Below are positions 46,546 through 55,580 of a DNA stretch of 64,000 nucleotides, piece by piece (position 1 is the first letter of the stretch; each line of letters starts with the position of its first letter). The position numbers were made by a program, and so were the translations under genes. The stretch is from Sphingomonas corticis (GTDB lineage Bacteria > Pseudomonadota > Alphaproteobacteria > Sphingomonadales > Sphingomonadaceae), in the NCBI RefSeq assembly GCF_012035195.1, contig NZ_JAAVJH010000001.1:186001-250000 (forward strand), in the 5' to 3' direction. The notes beneath the pieces are model-generated. The model saw only the letters and a program-made list of their open reading frames with translations. It had not been told where the DNA came from and ran no database searches.

Positions 46546-48239
46546 TCCCCCTCCTTCTCGCCCTCGCATCGGCGCAGACGGTGACGCTGCCGGTCAAGCT
46601 GCCGGAGAAGGGTCAGCCTCCGATCAGCGCGCAGACGCAGATCTCCGGCGGCGAGCGGCCTGCGGAACAGGCGGCGCTCGGCTTCCGCCGGGCGGAGCTG
46701 TCGTTCGAGCCCGATCCGGCGCGGCGACGGCTCGCCGGCAAGGCGGTGCTCACCTTCGAGGCGAGAGCGGCGGTGCCGCGGATCATGCTCGATCTCGACG
46801 CGAACTTCATCGTGCGCGCGGTGACGGTGGACGGACGCCCGGCGCGATTCGAGCGGCCGGACGGGCGGCTCGTCGTCGCGCACCCGCTGGCGAAGGGCGC
46901 GCGCGCGGCGGTGGCGATCACCTACGACGGCACGCCGCACGTCGCGCTGAACGCGCCGTGGGACGACGGCATGGTCTGGTCGCGGACCGCGGACGGTCGC
47001 TCGTGGTACGCCAGCACCACCGAGGGCTATGGCTGCGACATCCTGTGGCCCTGCCTCGACTTCCCCTCCGGCGAGCCGGACGAGGCGCTGCTGCACATTA
47101 CAGTCGCCAAGGGGCTGAAAGCGCCGTCGAACGGCAAGCTGCTGGGTGTCGACACGCTGCCCGACGGGCGCACGGTCTGGCACTGGCGCGCGCGCCAGCC
47201 CAACACCTACGCCATCGCGATCAACGTCGGGCCGTACGAGGAGGTCAGCGGCACCTATCGCAGCCGCTACGGCAACACGATCCCGCTGCACTATTGGTAC
47301 GTCCCCGGAACCGGCGCGAAGGCGAAGGCCGAGGGACTGTTCGCCGAGTTCGCGCCGACGCTCGACTTCTTCGAGCGCACCATCGGCCCCTATCCCTTCG
47401 GCGACGAGAAGGTGGGCGTGGTCGAGACCCCGCACAAGGGCATGGAGCACCAGACGATCAACGCCTACGGCAACGGCTACGAGAAGAAGGCCGAGGGCTT
47501 CGACTGGCTGTTCCACCACGAGTTCGCGCACGAATGGTTCGCCAATCAGCTGACCGCCGCGAACTGGGACGATTACTGGCTGCACGAAGGCTTCGCGAGC
47601 TACATGCAGCCGCTCTACGGCCGCTGGCGCGAGGGCGAGGCCCGCTACGCGGTGATGCTGGAGGCGCAACGCAACGCCATCGCCAACCTCGCGCCGATCG
47701 TGCGCGACCGCGTGCTGACCGAGGAGGAGGTGTACGAGCCGGCCAGGGGCGGCGCGGGCACCGACATCTACTACAAGGGATCGTGGACGCTCCACACGCT
47801 GCGCTGGCTGATCGGCGACGACGCGTTCTTCCGCGCGGTGCGGCGGCTGGTGTACGGCCGCCCCGATCCGAAGCCGGGCAACGTCACCCCGCGCTACGGC
47901 AGCACGCGCGAGTTCGAGCGGATCGTGGCGGAGGAGAGCGGCCGCGACCTCGCGTGGTTCTTCGACGCCTACCTCCGCCGCGCCGCCCTGCCCGAACTGG
48001 CGACCGAGCTGACCGCCGACCGGCTGACGCTGATGTGGCAGACCGGCAAGGGCGAGGCGTTCGCCATGCCGATCGAGGTGGAGGTGAACGGCGCGGTGCA
48101 GCGCGTCGCGATGGACGACGGCCGTGGCACCCTTTCGCTGCCACGCGACGCGCACGTCGTGATCGATCCCGCCGCCCGGGTGTTGAAGCGCTCGATCGCG
48201 GTGGAGGAAATGCAGGCATGGCGCAGGCAGGCGAAGTAG
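46542..48239 (+). CDS. M1 family metallopeptidase, probably exported
   Basis: A 565-residue gluzincin. A short hydrophobic N-terminus (MIPLLLALASAQ) suggests export. The N-terminal beta-saddle domain precedes the catalytic domain; the zinc motif is HHEFAHEW near residue 327 and the third ligand is Glu in WLHEGFASYM about 20 residues later. The usual GAMEN exopeptidase motif is replaced by KGMEHQTINAYG, as in a distinct M1 subgroup, so N-terminal amine recognition may differ. The C-terminal ERAP-like domain is short. It overlaps both neighbours on the same strand. Confidence 0.9.
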   Translation: MIPLLLALASAQTVTLPVKLPEKGQPPISAQTQISGGERPAEQAALGFRRAELSFEPDPARRRLAGKAVLTFEARAAVPRIMLDLDANFIVRAVTVDGRPARFERPDGRLVVAHPLAKGARAAVAITYDGTPHVALNAPWDDGMVWSRTADGRSWYASTTEGYGCDILWPCLDFPSGEPDEALLHITVAKGLKAPSNGKLLGVDTLPDGRTVWHWRARQPNTYAIAINVGPYEEVSGTYRSRYGNTIPLHYWYVPGTGAKAKAEGLFAEFAPTLDFFERTIGPYPFGDEKVGVVETPHKGMEHQTINAYGNGYEKKAEGFDWLFHHEFAHEWFANQLTAANWDDYWLHEGFASYMQPLYGRWREGEARYAVMLEAQRNAIANLAPIVRDRVLTEEEVYEPARGGAGTDIYYKGSWTLHTLRWLIGDDAFFRAVRRLVYGRPDPKPGNVTPRYGSTREFERIVAEESGRDLAWFFDAYLRRAALPELATELTADRLTLMWQTGKGEAFAMPIEVEVNGAVQRVAMDDGRGTLSLPRDAHVVIDPAARVLKRSIAVEEMQAWRRQAK

Positions 48240-48478
48240 ACGGTGGCGTGGCGCTCGGCTGGAAACGCGCGGGCGAGATGGCGGCGGTGTTCATGATCGG
48301 CGACGGCGTGCTGGGGCTGCTCCAGCCGGTGCGGCACGTCGCCCTGTGGCGCACGCCCGTCGCGGCGGTGGACGCGCTGGTGCGGCCGTTCGCGGACCGG
48401 CCGGGCTGGCGGCGCGGCTATGGCGCCGCGCAGCTCGCCGCCGGCCTGGCGCTGGCGGCGGCGCTGCGGCGGCGATAG
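48218..48478 (+). CDS. Small hypothetical membrane protein
   Basis: An 86-residue protein whose ATG lies 22 bases inside the end of the M1 peptidase gene, in another frame. It has two hydrophobic stretches, GEMAAVFMIGDGVLGLLQPV and, near the C-terminus, GAAQLAAGLALAAAL, with arginine-rich flanks. It could be a two-helix inner membrane protein. I do not recognise a family. The overlap and orientation make it the last member of the three-gene plus-strand unit that begins at 45847. Confidence 0.6.
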   Translation: MAQAGEVDGGVALGWKRAGEMAAVFMIGDGVLGLLQPVRHVALWRTPVAAVDALVRPFADRPGWRRGYGAAQLAAGLALAAALRRR

Positions 48479-48497
48479 CCGATCACTCTTCCCTGCC

Positions 48498-48525
48498 CGT
48501 TCGTCCTGAGTGAAGTCGAACGGTC
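48498..48525. repeat. Single copy of the CCTGAGCGAAGTCGAAGG family
   Basis: CGTTCGTCCTGAGTGAAGTC begins a single-arm copy of the dispersed repeat, between the convergent small membrane protein and acetyltransferase genes. It differs from the core by one base (GTGAAG for GCGAAG). Confidence 0.6.
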
Positions 48526-48529
48526 CCCC

Positions 48530-49114
48530 TCACGCCGCCGCGCGCACCATGGACCAGAAGTGCGGGCCGCCGCCGGGCACGTCCCACTCGCTCGCCACTG
48601 CGAACCCCAGCGCGCGATAGAGGCCCAGGTTCGCCTCCGTCGCGGTCTCGAGATAGACGGGCGAGCCGCTGGTCGCGGCGAGCCCCGCGCGGATCGCGCG
48701 ACCGCCATGGCCGTGCCCCTGCGCCGCCGGATCGCATCCGGCGACGTGGAGGTACCAGTGATCGCCGGCCGGCATGTGGGAGGCGATCGCCTCCGCGACG
48801 GCGAGCGCACGCGGAGCCGCGGTACCCAGCGCGCGCCACATCGGCCATGCCTTCATCAGCATCCGCCCGATACCCGGCCGGTGCGATGCGCCGGGCGCCT
48901 GCCACAGCGTGGCGGCTTCTCCGCCCGCCGTCACCCACCGCATCCCGTCCGCATCCTCGTCGAACAGCAGCGCGAACAGCGGCGGCAGGCGCGCGGCGCG
49001 GACGCGCGGGTCGGGATAGATGAAGGACATCGCCGGATCGTCGCGGAACGCGCGGGCCAGCATCGCCGCCACCGCCGCACGGTCGCGCAGGCCCGCCGCA
49101 CGTACCGGCGTCAC
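48530..49114 (-). CDS. GNAT family N-acetyltransferase
   Basis: A 194-residue acetyltransferase with an early RAAGLRDRAAVAAMLARAF segment typical of the fold. The acetyl-CoA loop is AAQGHGHGGRAI near residue 131, and YRALGFAV is the C-terminal motif. The substrate is unknown. Its ATG overlaps the stop of the antiporter gene upstream (ATGA), so it is translated with it. Nothing links the two functionally. Confidence 0.88.
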   Translation of the reverse strand: MTPVRAAGLRDRAAVAAMLARAFRDDPAMSFIYPDPRVRAARLPPLFALLFDEDADGMRWVTAGGEAATLWQAPGASHRPGIGRMLMKAWPMWRALGTAAPRALAVAEAIASHMPAGDHWYLHVAGCDPAAQGHGHGGRAIRAGLAATSGSPVYLETATEANLGLYRALGFAVASEWDVPGGGPHFWSMVRAAA

Positions 49115-50238
49115 GGCACGACGGTGATGAACAGATAGGCGGCGAAGATCACCAGGTGCACCGCCCCGCCCAGGATCGTCGTTCGCCCGGTGCCCAGCGA
49201 CAGCGTGATCGTGAACAGCGACAGGATCAGCAGCGTGATCGATTTCGGCCCGATGCCCAATGCCAGCGGCAGGTCCAGCAGCAGGCTGACGATCGCGACG
49301 GAGGGGATGGTGAGGCCGATCGTCGCCAGAGCGGAGCCGAGCGCCAGGTTGAGGCTGGTCTGCAACCGGTTGCGCTTCGCCGCGCGATAGGCCGCCAGGC
49401 TCTCCGGCGCGAGCACCAGCGCGGCGATGACCACGCCCACGATCGCGAGCGGCAGGCCGGCGTTCAGGATCGCCGTCTCCACCGTCGCCGACAGCCCCTT
49501 GGCCAGCATCACGACGCCGACGAGCGCGATCAGCAGCAGTGCCAGCGAGGCGTAGGTGGTGGGATTACTGGGCCGCTCCGCATGGGCGTCCTCGGGCAGG
49601 TCCTCGTCGGGCAGGAAATATTCGCGATGGCGCACCGTCTGCACCAGCACGAACATCAGGTAGAGGAACAGCGACACGACGGCGACGAAGACCAGTTGCG
49701 TCGGCGCGTAGGTGGGTCCGGGGGCGCTGGAGACGTAATTGGGCAACACCAGGCTCAGCACCGCCATTGCGGTCAGCACCGCCAGCGCCGCGCTGACGCC
49801 GCGCAGCGTGAAGCGCTGCTCTCCATGGCGCAGCCCGCCCGCCATCAGGCACAGGCCGACGATGCCGTTGAGGATAATCATGATCGCGGCGAACACGGTA
49901 TCGCGCGCCAGGGCGGAGGCGTCGCCCGCGTCCGACAGCATCAGGCTGACGATCAGCGACACCTCGATCACCGTCACCGCGACGGCGAGCACCAGGGTGC
50001 CGAACGGCTCGCCGACGCGATGCGCCACCACCTCCGCGTGGTGCACCGCCGCCAGCACCGCGCCGATCAGCACCGCCGTCGCCAGCACCGTCCCCGCCGT
50101 ACCGAAGCTGTAGAGCGAGATCGCGATCGCGACGAGGCCGAGGGCGGGAAACAGGATCGTCCACCACGGCAGCGCCAGCTTGTGCAGCAGCGCGCGCTTG
50201 GCGGCGGGGGTCGGCAGCTTGTCGGTCACATCGGCCAT
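49111..50238 (-). CDS. chaA: Calcium/proton antiporter, ChaA-like
   Basis: A 375-residue inner membrane antiporter of the CaCA superfamily. About eleven hydrophobic helices are visible. The two ion-binding alpha repeats are GEPFGTLVLAVAVTVIEVSL near residue 77 and NLALGSALATIGLTIPSVAI near 300, each with an acidic or polar core. An acidic loop (FLPDEDLPEDAHAE) separates the halves, as in ChaA. It should export Ca2+ or Na+/K+ in exchange for protons. ATG 50238 is chosen for family fit; the open frame continues upstream into a repeat. Confidence 0.88.
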   Translation of the reverse strand: MADVTDKLPTPAAKRALLHKLALPWWTILFPALGLVAIAISLYSFGTAGTVLATAVLIGAVLAAVHHAEVVAHRVGEPFGTLVLAVAVTVIEVSLIVSLMLSDAGDASALARDTVFAAIMIILNGIVGLCLMAGGLRHGEQRFTLRGVSAALAVLTAMAVLSLVLPNYVSSAPGPTYAPTQLVFVAVVSLFLYLMFVLVQTVRHREYFLPDEDLPEDAHAERPSNPTTYASLALLLIALVGVVMLAKGLSATVETAILNAGLPLAIVGVVIAALVLAPESLAAYRAAKRNRLQTSLNLALGSALATIGLTIPSVAIVSLLLDLPLALGIGPKSITLLILSLFTITLSLGTGRTTILGGAVHLVIFAAYLFITVVP

Positions 50239-50340
50239 CACCCGACCAATGCGTGAGACGCCGCATGGGTCCGTGACGCTCGCGTTACGAAATGTGTGAT
50301 CGCTGCAGGTGACAGTGGGTCGGTCAGGATACGGACCATG

Positions 50341-50422
50341 GGTGCTCCCGCGAAGGCGGGAGCCCAGGGCCACGGGCGCTATCCTCCGTTACCCTGGACT
50401 CCCGCCTTCCCGGGAGAACAGC
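50341..50422. repeat. Palindromic intergenic repeat
   Basis: GCTCCCGCGAAGGCGGGAGC (50344-50363) is a hairpin. A second arm, CTGGACTCCCGCCTTCCCGG (50394-50413), is an inverted partner of GCGGGAGCCCAGGG. It lies between clpX and the antiporter gene. In orientation it could work as a terminator for clpX. Nothing else is visible in 50239-50449. Confidence 0.65.
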
Positions 50423-50449
50423 ACCTTCGAGCGATCGCACGCCTGCGTT

Positions 50450-51718
50450 TCAGGCGGCGTCCTCGGTCGCCTTCTTCTTGTCGGCATAGACGCGGATCGG
50501 CTCCTTGCGGCCGTCCACCACGTCCTTGTCGATCATCACCTCGTCGACCGAATCCATGCCGGGCAGGTCGAACATGGTGTCGAGCAGAATGCCCTCCAGG
50601 ATGGAGCGCAGACCGCGCGCGCCCGTCTTTCGCTCGATCGCCTTCTTCGCCACCGTCGTCAGCGCGTCGTCGGTGAAGCCCAGCTTCACCTCCTCCATCT
50701 CGAACAGCTTCTGGTACTGCTTCACCAAGGCGTTCTTCGGCTCGCTGAGGATCTTCACCAGCGCCGGGATGTCGAGGTCCTCCAGCGTGGCGATGACCGG
50801 CAGGCGGCCGACGAACTCCGGAATCAGGCCGAATTTCAGCAGATCCTCCGGCTCGGTCTGGCGCAGCATCTCGCCCGTCCGACGCTCCTCCGGCGAGGCG
50901 ACATAGGCGCCGAAACCGATCGACTTGCCCTGCAACCGGTCGCCGATGATCTTCTCCAGCCCGCTGAAAGCGCCGCCGCAAATGAACAGGATGTTGGTCG
51001 TGTCGACCTGCAGGAACTCCTGCTGCGGATGCTTGCGCCCGCCCTGCGGCGGGACGGAGGCGGTGGTGCCCTCCATCAGCTTCAGCAGCGCCTGCTGCAC
51101 GCCCTCGCCCGACACGTCGCGGGTGATCGACGGATTCTCCGCCTTGCGGCTGATCTTGTCGATCTCGTCGATGTAGACGATGCCGCGCTGCGCCCGCTCG
51201 ACATTGTAGTCGGAGGCCTGGAGCAGCTTGAGGATGATGTTTTCCACGTCCTCGCCGACGTAACCCGCCTCGGTCAGCGTCGTCGCGTCGGCCATGGTGA
51301 AGGGCACGTCGAGGATGCGCGCCAGCGTCTGCGCCAGCAGCGTCTTGCCGCAGCCGGTGGGGCCGACCAGCAGGATGTTCGACTTGGCCAGTTCCACGTC
51401 CGCGCCCTTGGCGCCGTGGTTCAGCCGCTTGTAGTGGTTGTGCACCGCGACGGACAGCACGCGCTTGGCCTGCTTCTGCCCGATGACGTAATCGTCGAGG
51501 ACGTCGCAGATCTCCTGCGGGGTGGGCACGCCACCGTCCTTCTTCGACACCAGCGCGGACTTCGTCTCCTCGCGGATGATGTCGTTGCACAGCTCCACGC
51601 ACTCGTCGCAGATGAAGACGGTGGGGCCCGCGATCAGCTTGCGCACCTCGTGCTGCGACTTGCCGCAGAACGAGCAATAGAGGGTGCTCTTCGAGTCGCC
51701 ACCGCTCAGCTTCGTCAT
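50450..51718 (-). CDS. clpX: ClpX, ATP-dependent unfoldase subunit
   Basis: A 422-residue AAA+ unfoldase that feeds substrates to ClpP. The N-terminal zinc-binding domain has Cys15, Cys18, Cys37 and Cys40 (CSFC and CDEC). Walker A is GPTGCGKT near residue 120, Walker B is YIDEIDKI, and the pore loop lies in GYVGEDVEN. The length is that of the family. It follows clpP on the same strand after 88 bases holding two hairpins. Confidence 0.98.
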   Translation of the reverse strand: MTKLSGGDSKSTLYCSFCGKSQHEVRKLIAGPTVFICDECVELCNDIIREETKSALVSKKDGGVPTPQEICDVLDDYVIGQKQAKRVLSVAVHNHYKRLNHGAKGADVELAKSNILLVGPTGCGKTLLAQTLARILDVPFTMADATTLTEAGYVGEDVENIILKLLQASDYNVERAQRGIVYIDEIDKISRKAENPSITRDVSGEGVQQALLKLMEGTTASVPPQGGRKHPQQEFLQVDTTNILFICGGAFSGLEKIIGDRLQGKSIGFGAYVASPEERRTGEMLRQTEPEDLLKFGLIPEFVGRLPVIATLEDLDIPALVKILSEPKNALVKQYQKLFEMEEVKLGFTDDALTTVAKKAIERKTGARGLRSILEGILLDTMFDLPGMDSVDEVMIDKDVVDGRKEPIRVYADKKKATEDAA

Positions 51719-51734
51719 TCAATCAGTCCTTCCA

Positions 51735-51777
51735 CGCGGATCATCCGCGCCTGGTTGGCCGGGCATGGTAGCCCGGC
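51735..51777 (-). other. Two hairpins between clpP and clpX
   Basis: CGCGGA-TCA-TCCGCG (51735-51749) and GCCGGGC-ATGGTA-GCCCGGC (51758-51777) are perfect stems in the clpP-clpX gap. Neither has a T run, so they may set mRNA stability or the ratio of the two subunits rather than stop transcription. Confidence 0.5.
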
Positions 51778-51806
51778 CCGCCACATAACGGCAATCCTGT
51801 TAACGT

Positions 51807-52496
51807 TCAGGCCGCCGCGGCCACCTCGTCGGCGGGCGCCGGCCGCTTGTCGAAGACCTCGTCGATCAGGCCGAAGGCGCGCGCCTCTTCGGAGGAGAGG
51901 AACGTGTCGCGGTCCATGCGCCGCTCGATCTCCTCGATCGGCTGGCCGGTGTACTTGGCATAGAGCTCGTTCATCCGCTGCCGGATGCGCAGGATCTCCT
52001 TCGCCTGGATCTCGATGTCGCTGGCCATGCCCTGCGCGCCACCCGACGGCTGGTGGATCATGATCCGCGCGTTGGTCAGCGCCACGCGCATCCCCGGCTC
52101 TCCGCTGGCGAGGAGGAAGCTGCCCATCGACGCCGCCTGGCCGATGCACACCGTACCGACGCGCGGACGGATATATTGCATCGTGTCGTGGATCGCCATG
52201 CCCGCCGTCACAACGCCGCCCGGCGAGTTGATATACATGAAGATGTCCTTCTTCGGGTTCTCCGATTCAAGGAACAGCAGCTGCGCGGTGATGAGGCTGG
52301 CCATGCCGTCCTCCACCCCACCGGTCACGAAGACGATGCGCTCGCGCAGCAGGCGGGAGAAGATGTCGAAGCTGCGCTCGCCGCGGTTCGACTGCTCGAT
52401 CACGATCGGCACGAGGCCCGCCTGCGTCTGCTGAAGGCCGAGCCCGGCGCTCGCCAGCTTGCCCGCGAAATCGCCGGTGTCGAACGGATTGTGCAT
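51807..52496 (-). CDS. clpP: ClpP, proteolytic subunit
   Basis: A 229-residue serine protease that forms the two-ring chamber used by ClpX and ClpA. The triad is Ser123 in AASMGSFL, His148 in MIHQPSGG and Asp197 in MDRDTFLS, spaced exactly as in E. coli ClpP. The first 35 residues are longer than the E. coli N-terminus and contain the usual processed region. A candidate heat-shock promoter lies at 52527-52558. Confidence 0.97.
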   Translation of the reverse strand: MHNPFDTGDFAGKLASAGLGLQQTQAGLVPIVIEQSNRGERSFDIFSRLLRERIVFVTGGVEDGMASLITAQLLFLESENPKKDIFMYINSPGGVVTAGMAIHDTMQYIRPRVGTVCIGQAASMGSFLLASGEPGMRVALTNARIMIHQPSGGAQGMASDIEIQAKEILRIRQRMNELYAKYTGQPIEEIERRMDRDTFLSSEEARAFGLIDEVFDKRPAPADEVAAAA

Positions 52497-52526
52497 GGGA
52501 AACTCTCTTATACCCTGATGAGGCGA

Positions 52527-52558
52527 CCTATGTCGCGCGGGAACGCGGCGACTTCAAG
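52527..52558 (-). promoter_or_regulatory. Candidate RpoH promoter of clpP
   Basis: On the minus strand CTTGAA (52558-52553), 17 bases, then CGACATAGG (52535-52527). CTTGAA is the exact RpoH -35 core; the -10 is a weaker fit to CCATAT. The start would lie about 25 bases before the clpP ATG, which has an AGAGAG ribosome binding site. Confidence 0.45.
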
Positions 52559-52594
52559 GGCGGCCGAAGTTGACGAACATGACCGCATCGCGCG

Positions 52595-53605
52595 TCATTC
52601 GTCCACTTCCATCCGCACCCTGCCCGCCATCGGCACCTCTACGCCTCCCGCGCCGTGTAGGACAGCGGCGCCGGGCGCCCGATGCGCCAGATAGGCCAAC
52701 CGCCGCACTTCGCGTCGGCCGCGCACGACCGTGTCGAGGATGAGGCCGGCGAAGGCGCACAGCGCGGCGAGGATCATGAGCCCGGTGACGAGGATGGCGG
52801 TGGGGAAGCGCGGAACCAGCCCGGTCTGCGCGTAGGTGAGCGCCAGCGGGATGGCGAGCACCAGCGCCAGCAGCGCCAGCGCGGCGCCGACGGCGCCGAA
52901 GAACCACAAGGGACGCTCGATCCGGTAGAGCATCGCGATCGTGCGCAGGATGCGCCAGCCGTCGCGCCAGGTGCTGAGCTTCGACGCGGAGCCGTCGGGC
53001 CGCTCGAAATAGGGTGTCTCCACCTCGGCCACCGGCATCTTCAGTTCGAGCGCGTGGACGCTGATCTCCGTTTCGATCTCGAACCCGACGGACAGGACGG
53101 GAAAGCTTTTCACGAAGCGGCGCGAGAACACGCGATAGCCGGACAGGATGTCGGTGAAGGTGCGGCCGAACAGCCGGGCGAGCATGCCCGTCAGCAACGC
53201 GTTGCCCAGCCGATGGCCGCGGCGATAGGCGGCGGCCGCCTCGCCGATACGGCTGCCGACGACCATGTCGAGTTGCTCGTCCAGCAGCGCGGCCACGAGG
53301 CGCGGGGCGGAGGCGGCATCGTAGGTCGCGTCGCCATCGGCCATCACGTAGACGTCGGCGTCCACGTCGGCGAACATCCGCCGCACCACCGCGCCCTTGC
53401 CCTGGATCCGCTCGGTCCGGACGACCGCGCCCGCGGCGCGCGCCACTTCCACGGTTCGGTCGCGGCTGTTGTTGTCGTAGACGTAGACCGTCGCACCCGG
53501 CAGCGCAGCGCGGAAATCCGCCACAGTCCGCGCGATCGCCGCTTCCTCGTTATAGCAGGGGAGCAGGACCGCGATGGTGGGCTGGGTGGAGGCGATCGGC
53601 GTCAC
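52595..53605 (-). CDS. Family 2 glycosyltransferase, dolichyl-phosphate-mannose synthase-like
   Basis: A 336-residue membrane-associated GT2 enzyme. The N-terminal GT-A domain starts AVLLPCYNEEAAIARTV, with the metal-binding DGDATYD (DxD type) near residue 94 and the SGYRVFSRRF acceptor segment near 155. Two C-terminal transmembrane helices lie near residues 235-290. Similar enzymes load sugars onto polyprenyl phosphate for cell envelope modification. It is inserted between tig and clpP on the same strand; donor and acceptor are unknown. Confidence 0.88.
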   Translation of the reverse strand: MTPIASTQPTIAVLLPCYNEEAAIARTVADFRAALPGATVYVYDNNSRDRTVEVARAAGAVVRTERIQGKGAVVRRMFADVDADVYVMADGDATYDAASAPRLVAALLDEQLDMVVGSRIGEAAAAYRRGHRLGNALLTGMLARLFGRTFTDILSGYRVFSRRFVKSFPVLSVGFEIETEISVHALELKMPVAEVETPYFERPDGSASKLSTWRDGWRILRTIAMLYRIERPLWFFGAVGAALALLALVLAIPLALTYAQTGLVPRFPTAILVTGLMILAALCAFAGLILDTVVRGRREVRRLAYLAHRAPGAAVLHGAGGVEVPMAGRVRMEVDE

Positions 53606-53610
53606 GTGAT

Positions 53611-53813
53611 CCCGTTCGGGCTGGGCCTGTCCAAGCCCGGCCCTTCCCTTACGAAGAAGAACGACGCTTAGACAAGCTCAGCGCGAACGGCGATGGTAAG
53701 GCGGGCGGGTTAAATTTCTCCCGTCATGCCGGGTCTGTCCCGGCATCAGGGGCGCCGCGCACCAACTGCCTGCCGGTTCGCGCAACCCTGCACCCCGGCA
53801 CGAGGCCGGGGTG
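53611..53813. repeat. Cluster of three intergenic palindromic repeats
   Basis: CCCGTTCGGGCTGGGCCTGT to GACAAGCTCAGCGCGAACGG (53611-53690) is a copy of the GACAAGCTCAG family. GTCATGCCGGG...CCCGGCATCAGG (53723-53750) and CACCCCGGC...GCCGGGGTG (53791-53813) are palindromes of the GCCGGG type. Read on the minus strand they lie after tig and could act as its transcription end. No ORF lies in 53606-53832. Confidence 0.65.
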
Positions 53814-53832
53814 ACGGACTGCCGGGATCGTC

Positions 53833-55521
53833 TTAGGCCTCGGCGGCCTTCTTCTTCGCGCGCGGCTTCTTCGCGGGGGCGTCTGCGGCTCCCGCGCCCT
53901 CGGCGGCTTCCGCCGCGGCAGGGTCGCTGGTCACGTTGGTCGTCTCCGCCTCGACCGGGGCGGCCTTCTTCGCCCGTGGCTTCTTGGCCGGGGCGACCTG
54001 GTCGGCCGGAGCATCGGCGGCAGGCGCGTCGGCCGCCGGCTCGTCGGCCGCCGCCTTCTTCTTCGCGGCAGGCTTCTTCGCCGGCTTGGCCTCCGCATCA
54101 CCCTCGCCCGCGTCGGCCTTCTTCGCGGCCGCCTTCTTCTGCTTGGGCTTGTGGTTGTCGTGGTCGTGGTGGTGCGTGCCGGTGGCGAAACCGTCCTCGC
54201 TCTCGATCGCGGCCTCCAGCTCCTCGCGCGTGGTCTCGCGGTCGGTGATCTCGGCCTTCTCGAACAGGAAGTCGACGACCTTGTCCTCATACAGCGGCGC
54301 GCGCAGTTGCGCGGCAGCCATCGGCTCGGACTGGACGTACTGCATGAACTGCTGGCGCTGCTCCTGCGGATATTGCTGCGCGGCCTGCATGATGAGGCGG
54401 CTCATCTCCTGCTGGCTCACCTCCACGCCGTTGGCCTGGCCGATCTCGCTGAGCAGCAGGCCGAGCCGCACGCGGCGCTCGGCGATCTTGCGGTAATCGT
54501 CGCGCTCGCTCTCCATCTCGGCGATCGCCGCCTCCGGATCGGGCTCGTGCGTCGCCTCGTGCTGGAGCTGGTGCCAGATCTGGTCGAACTCCGCCTCGAC
54601 CATCGACGGTGGCACCTCGAAATCGTGCCCGGCGGCCAGCTGGTCGAGCAGCTTGCGCTTCATGTAGGTGCGCGTCAGGCCGTTGTTCTGCTGCTCCAGC
54701 TGGCCCTTCAGCAGCTCCTTCAGCTGATCGAGGGACTCGAGGCCCAGGTTCTTCGCCAGCTCGTCGTCGATCACGCTCTCGCCGGCGACCTTCACCGACT
54801 TGATGGTCAGGTCGAAGGTGGCGTCCTGACCGGCGAGCTCCTTGGCCGGGTAATCGGCCGGGAACGTCACCTTGATCTGGCGCTCCTCGCCCGCCTTCGC
54901 GCCGACCACCTGGTCCTCGAAGCCGGGGATCAGGCGACCCGCGCCGATCTCGATCGCCATGTCCTCGCCGGTGCCGCCCTCGAAGGCGACGCCGTCCATC
55001 GTCTTGCCGACGAAGTCGACGGTCACCTGGTCGCCCTGCTCGGCGGCCTTGTCGCCCGCGTCCTCAAAGCGCTTCTGCGCATCGGCGAACTTCTGGAGCT
55101 GCTCGGCAACCGCCTCGTCGGCGACGGGCACCGTCAGGCGCTCCAGCTTCAGCCCCTCGATTGCGGGGGTCGGCACCTGGGGCAGCACCTCCAGCGAGAC
55201 CGTCAGCTCGGCGTCCTTGCCGGGCTCGTAGCCCTCGGCCAGCTCGACCGACGGCTGGATCGCCGGGCGCAGCTGCTGCTCGGCCAAGAGCGACTGCACG
55301 CCCTGCTGGATCGAGTTGTTGAGCGCGTCCTGGTGCAGCGCCGGGCCATGCATCTTGCGGACGAGGTTCGCCGGGACCTTGCCGGGGCGGAAGCCGGGCA
55401 TCTTCATCTGCGGCGCCACGCGCTTCAGCTCGGCATCGACCCGCGCCTCGATCTCCCCCGCGGGGATGGTCAGCGTGTAGGCGCGCTTCAGGCCCTCGTT
55501 CAACGTCTCGACAGTCTGCAT
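53833..55521 (-). CDS. tig: Trigger factor with histone-like C-terminal tail
   Basis: A 562-residue ribosome-bound chaperone and prolyl isomerase; most trigger factors are about 430-480. The ribosome-docking signature is GFRPGKVP near residue 44, and an FKBP-type domain lies near 155-245 (DQVTVDFVGK...GRLIPGFEDQVVGAKAGEE). The final roughly 115 residues are additional: a HHHDHDNH cluster, then Lys/Ala/Pro-rich repeats with APAKKPRAKK twice, like histone H1. Such tails are seen in other sphingomonads. ATG 55521 begins MQTVETLNEG, a typical start. It follows tRNA-Leu by 59 bases. Confidence 0.96.
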   Translation of the reverse strand: MQTVETLNEGLKRAYTLTIPAGEIEARVDAELKRVAPQMKMPGFRPGKVPANLVRKMHGPALHQDALNNSIQQGVQSLLAEQQLRPAIQPSVELAEGYEPGKDAELTVSLEVLPQVPTPAIEGLKLERLTVPVADEAVAEQLQKFADAQKRFEDAGDKAAEQGDQVTVDFVGKTMDGVAFEGGTGEDMAIEIGAGRLIPGFEDQVVGAKAGEERQIKVTFPADYPAKELAGQDATFDLTIKSVKVAGESVIDDELAKNLGLESLDQLKELLKGQLEQQNNGLTRTYMKRKLLDQLAAGHDFEVPPSMVEAEFDQIWHQLQHEATHEPDPEAAIAEMESERDDYRKIAERRVRLGLLLSEIGQANGVEVSQQEMSRLIMQAAQQYPQEQRQQFMQYVQSEPMAAAQLRAPLYEDKVVDFLFEKAEITDRETTREELEAAIESEDGFATGTHHHDHDNHKPKQKKAAAKKADAGEGDAEAKPAKKPAAKKKAAADEPAADAPAADAPADQVAPAKKPRAKKAAPVEAETTNVTSDPAAAEAAEGAGAADAPAKKPRAKKKAAEA

Positions 55522-55580
55522 CTGGCCGCTTTCGTCTGAAGAATCTGTGTGTTGGTGGCCCCCGCTCGAAGCACGGGGAC

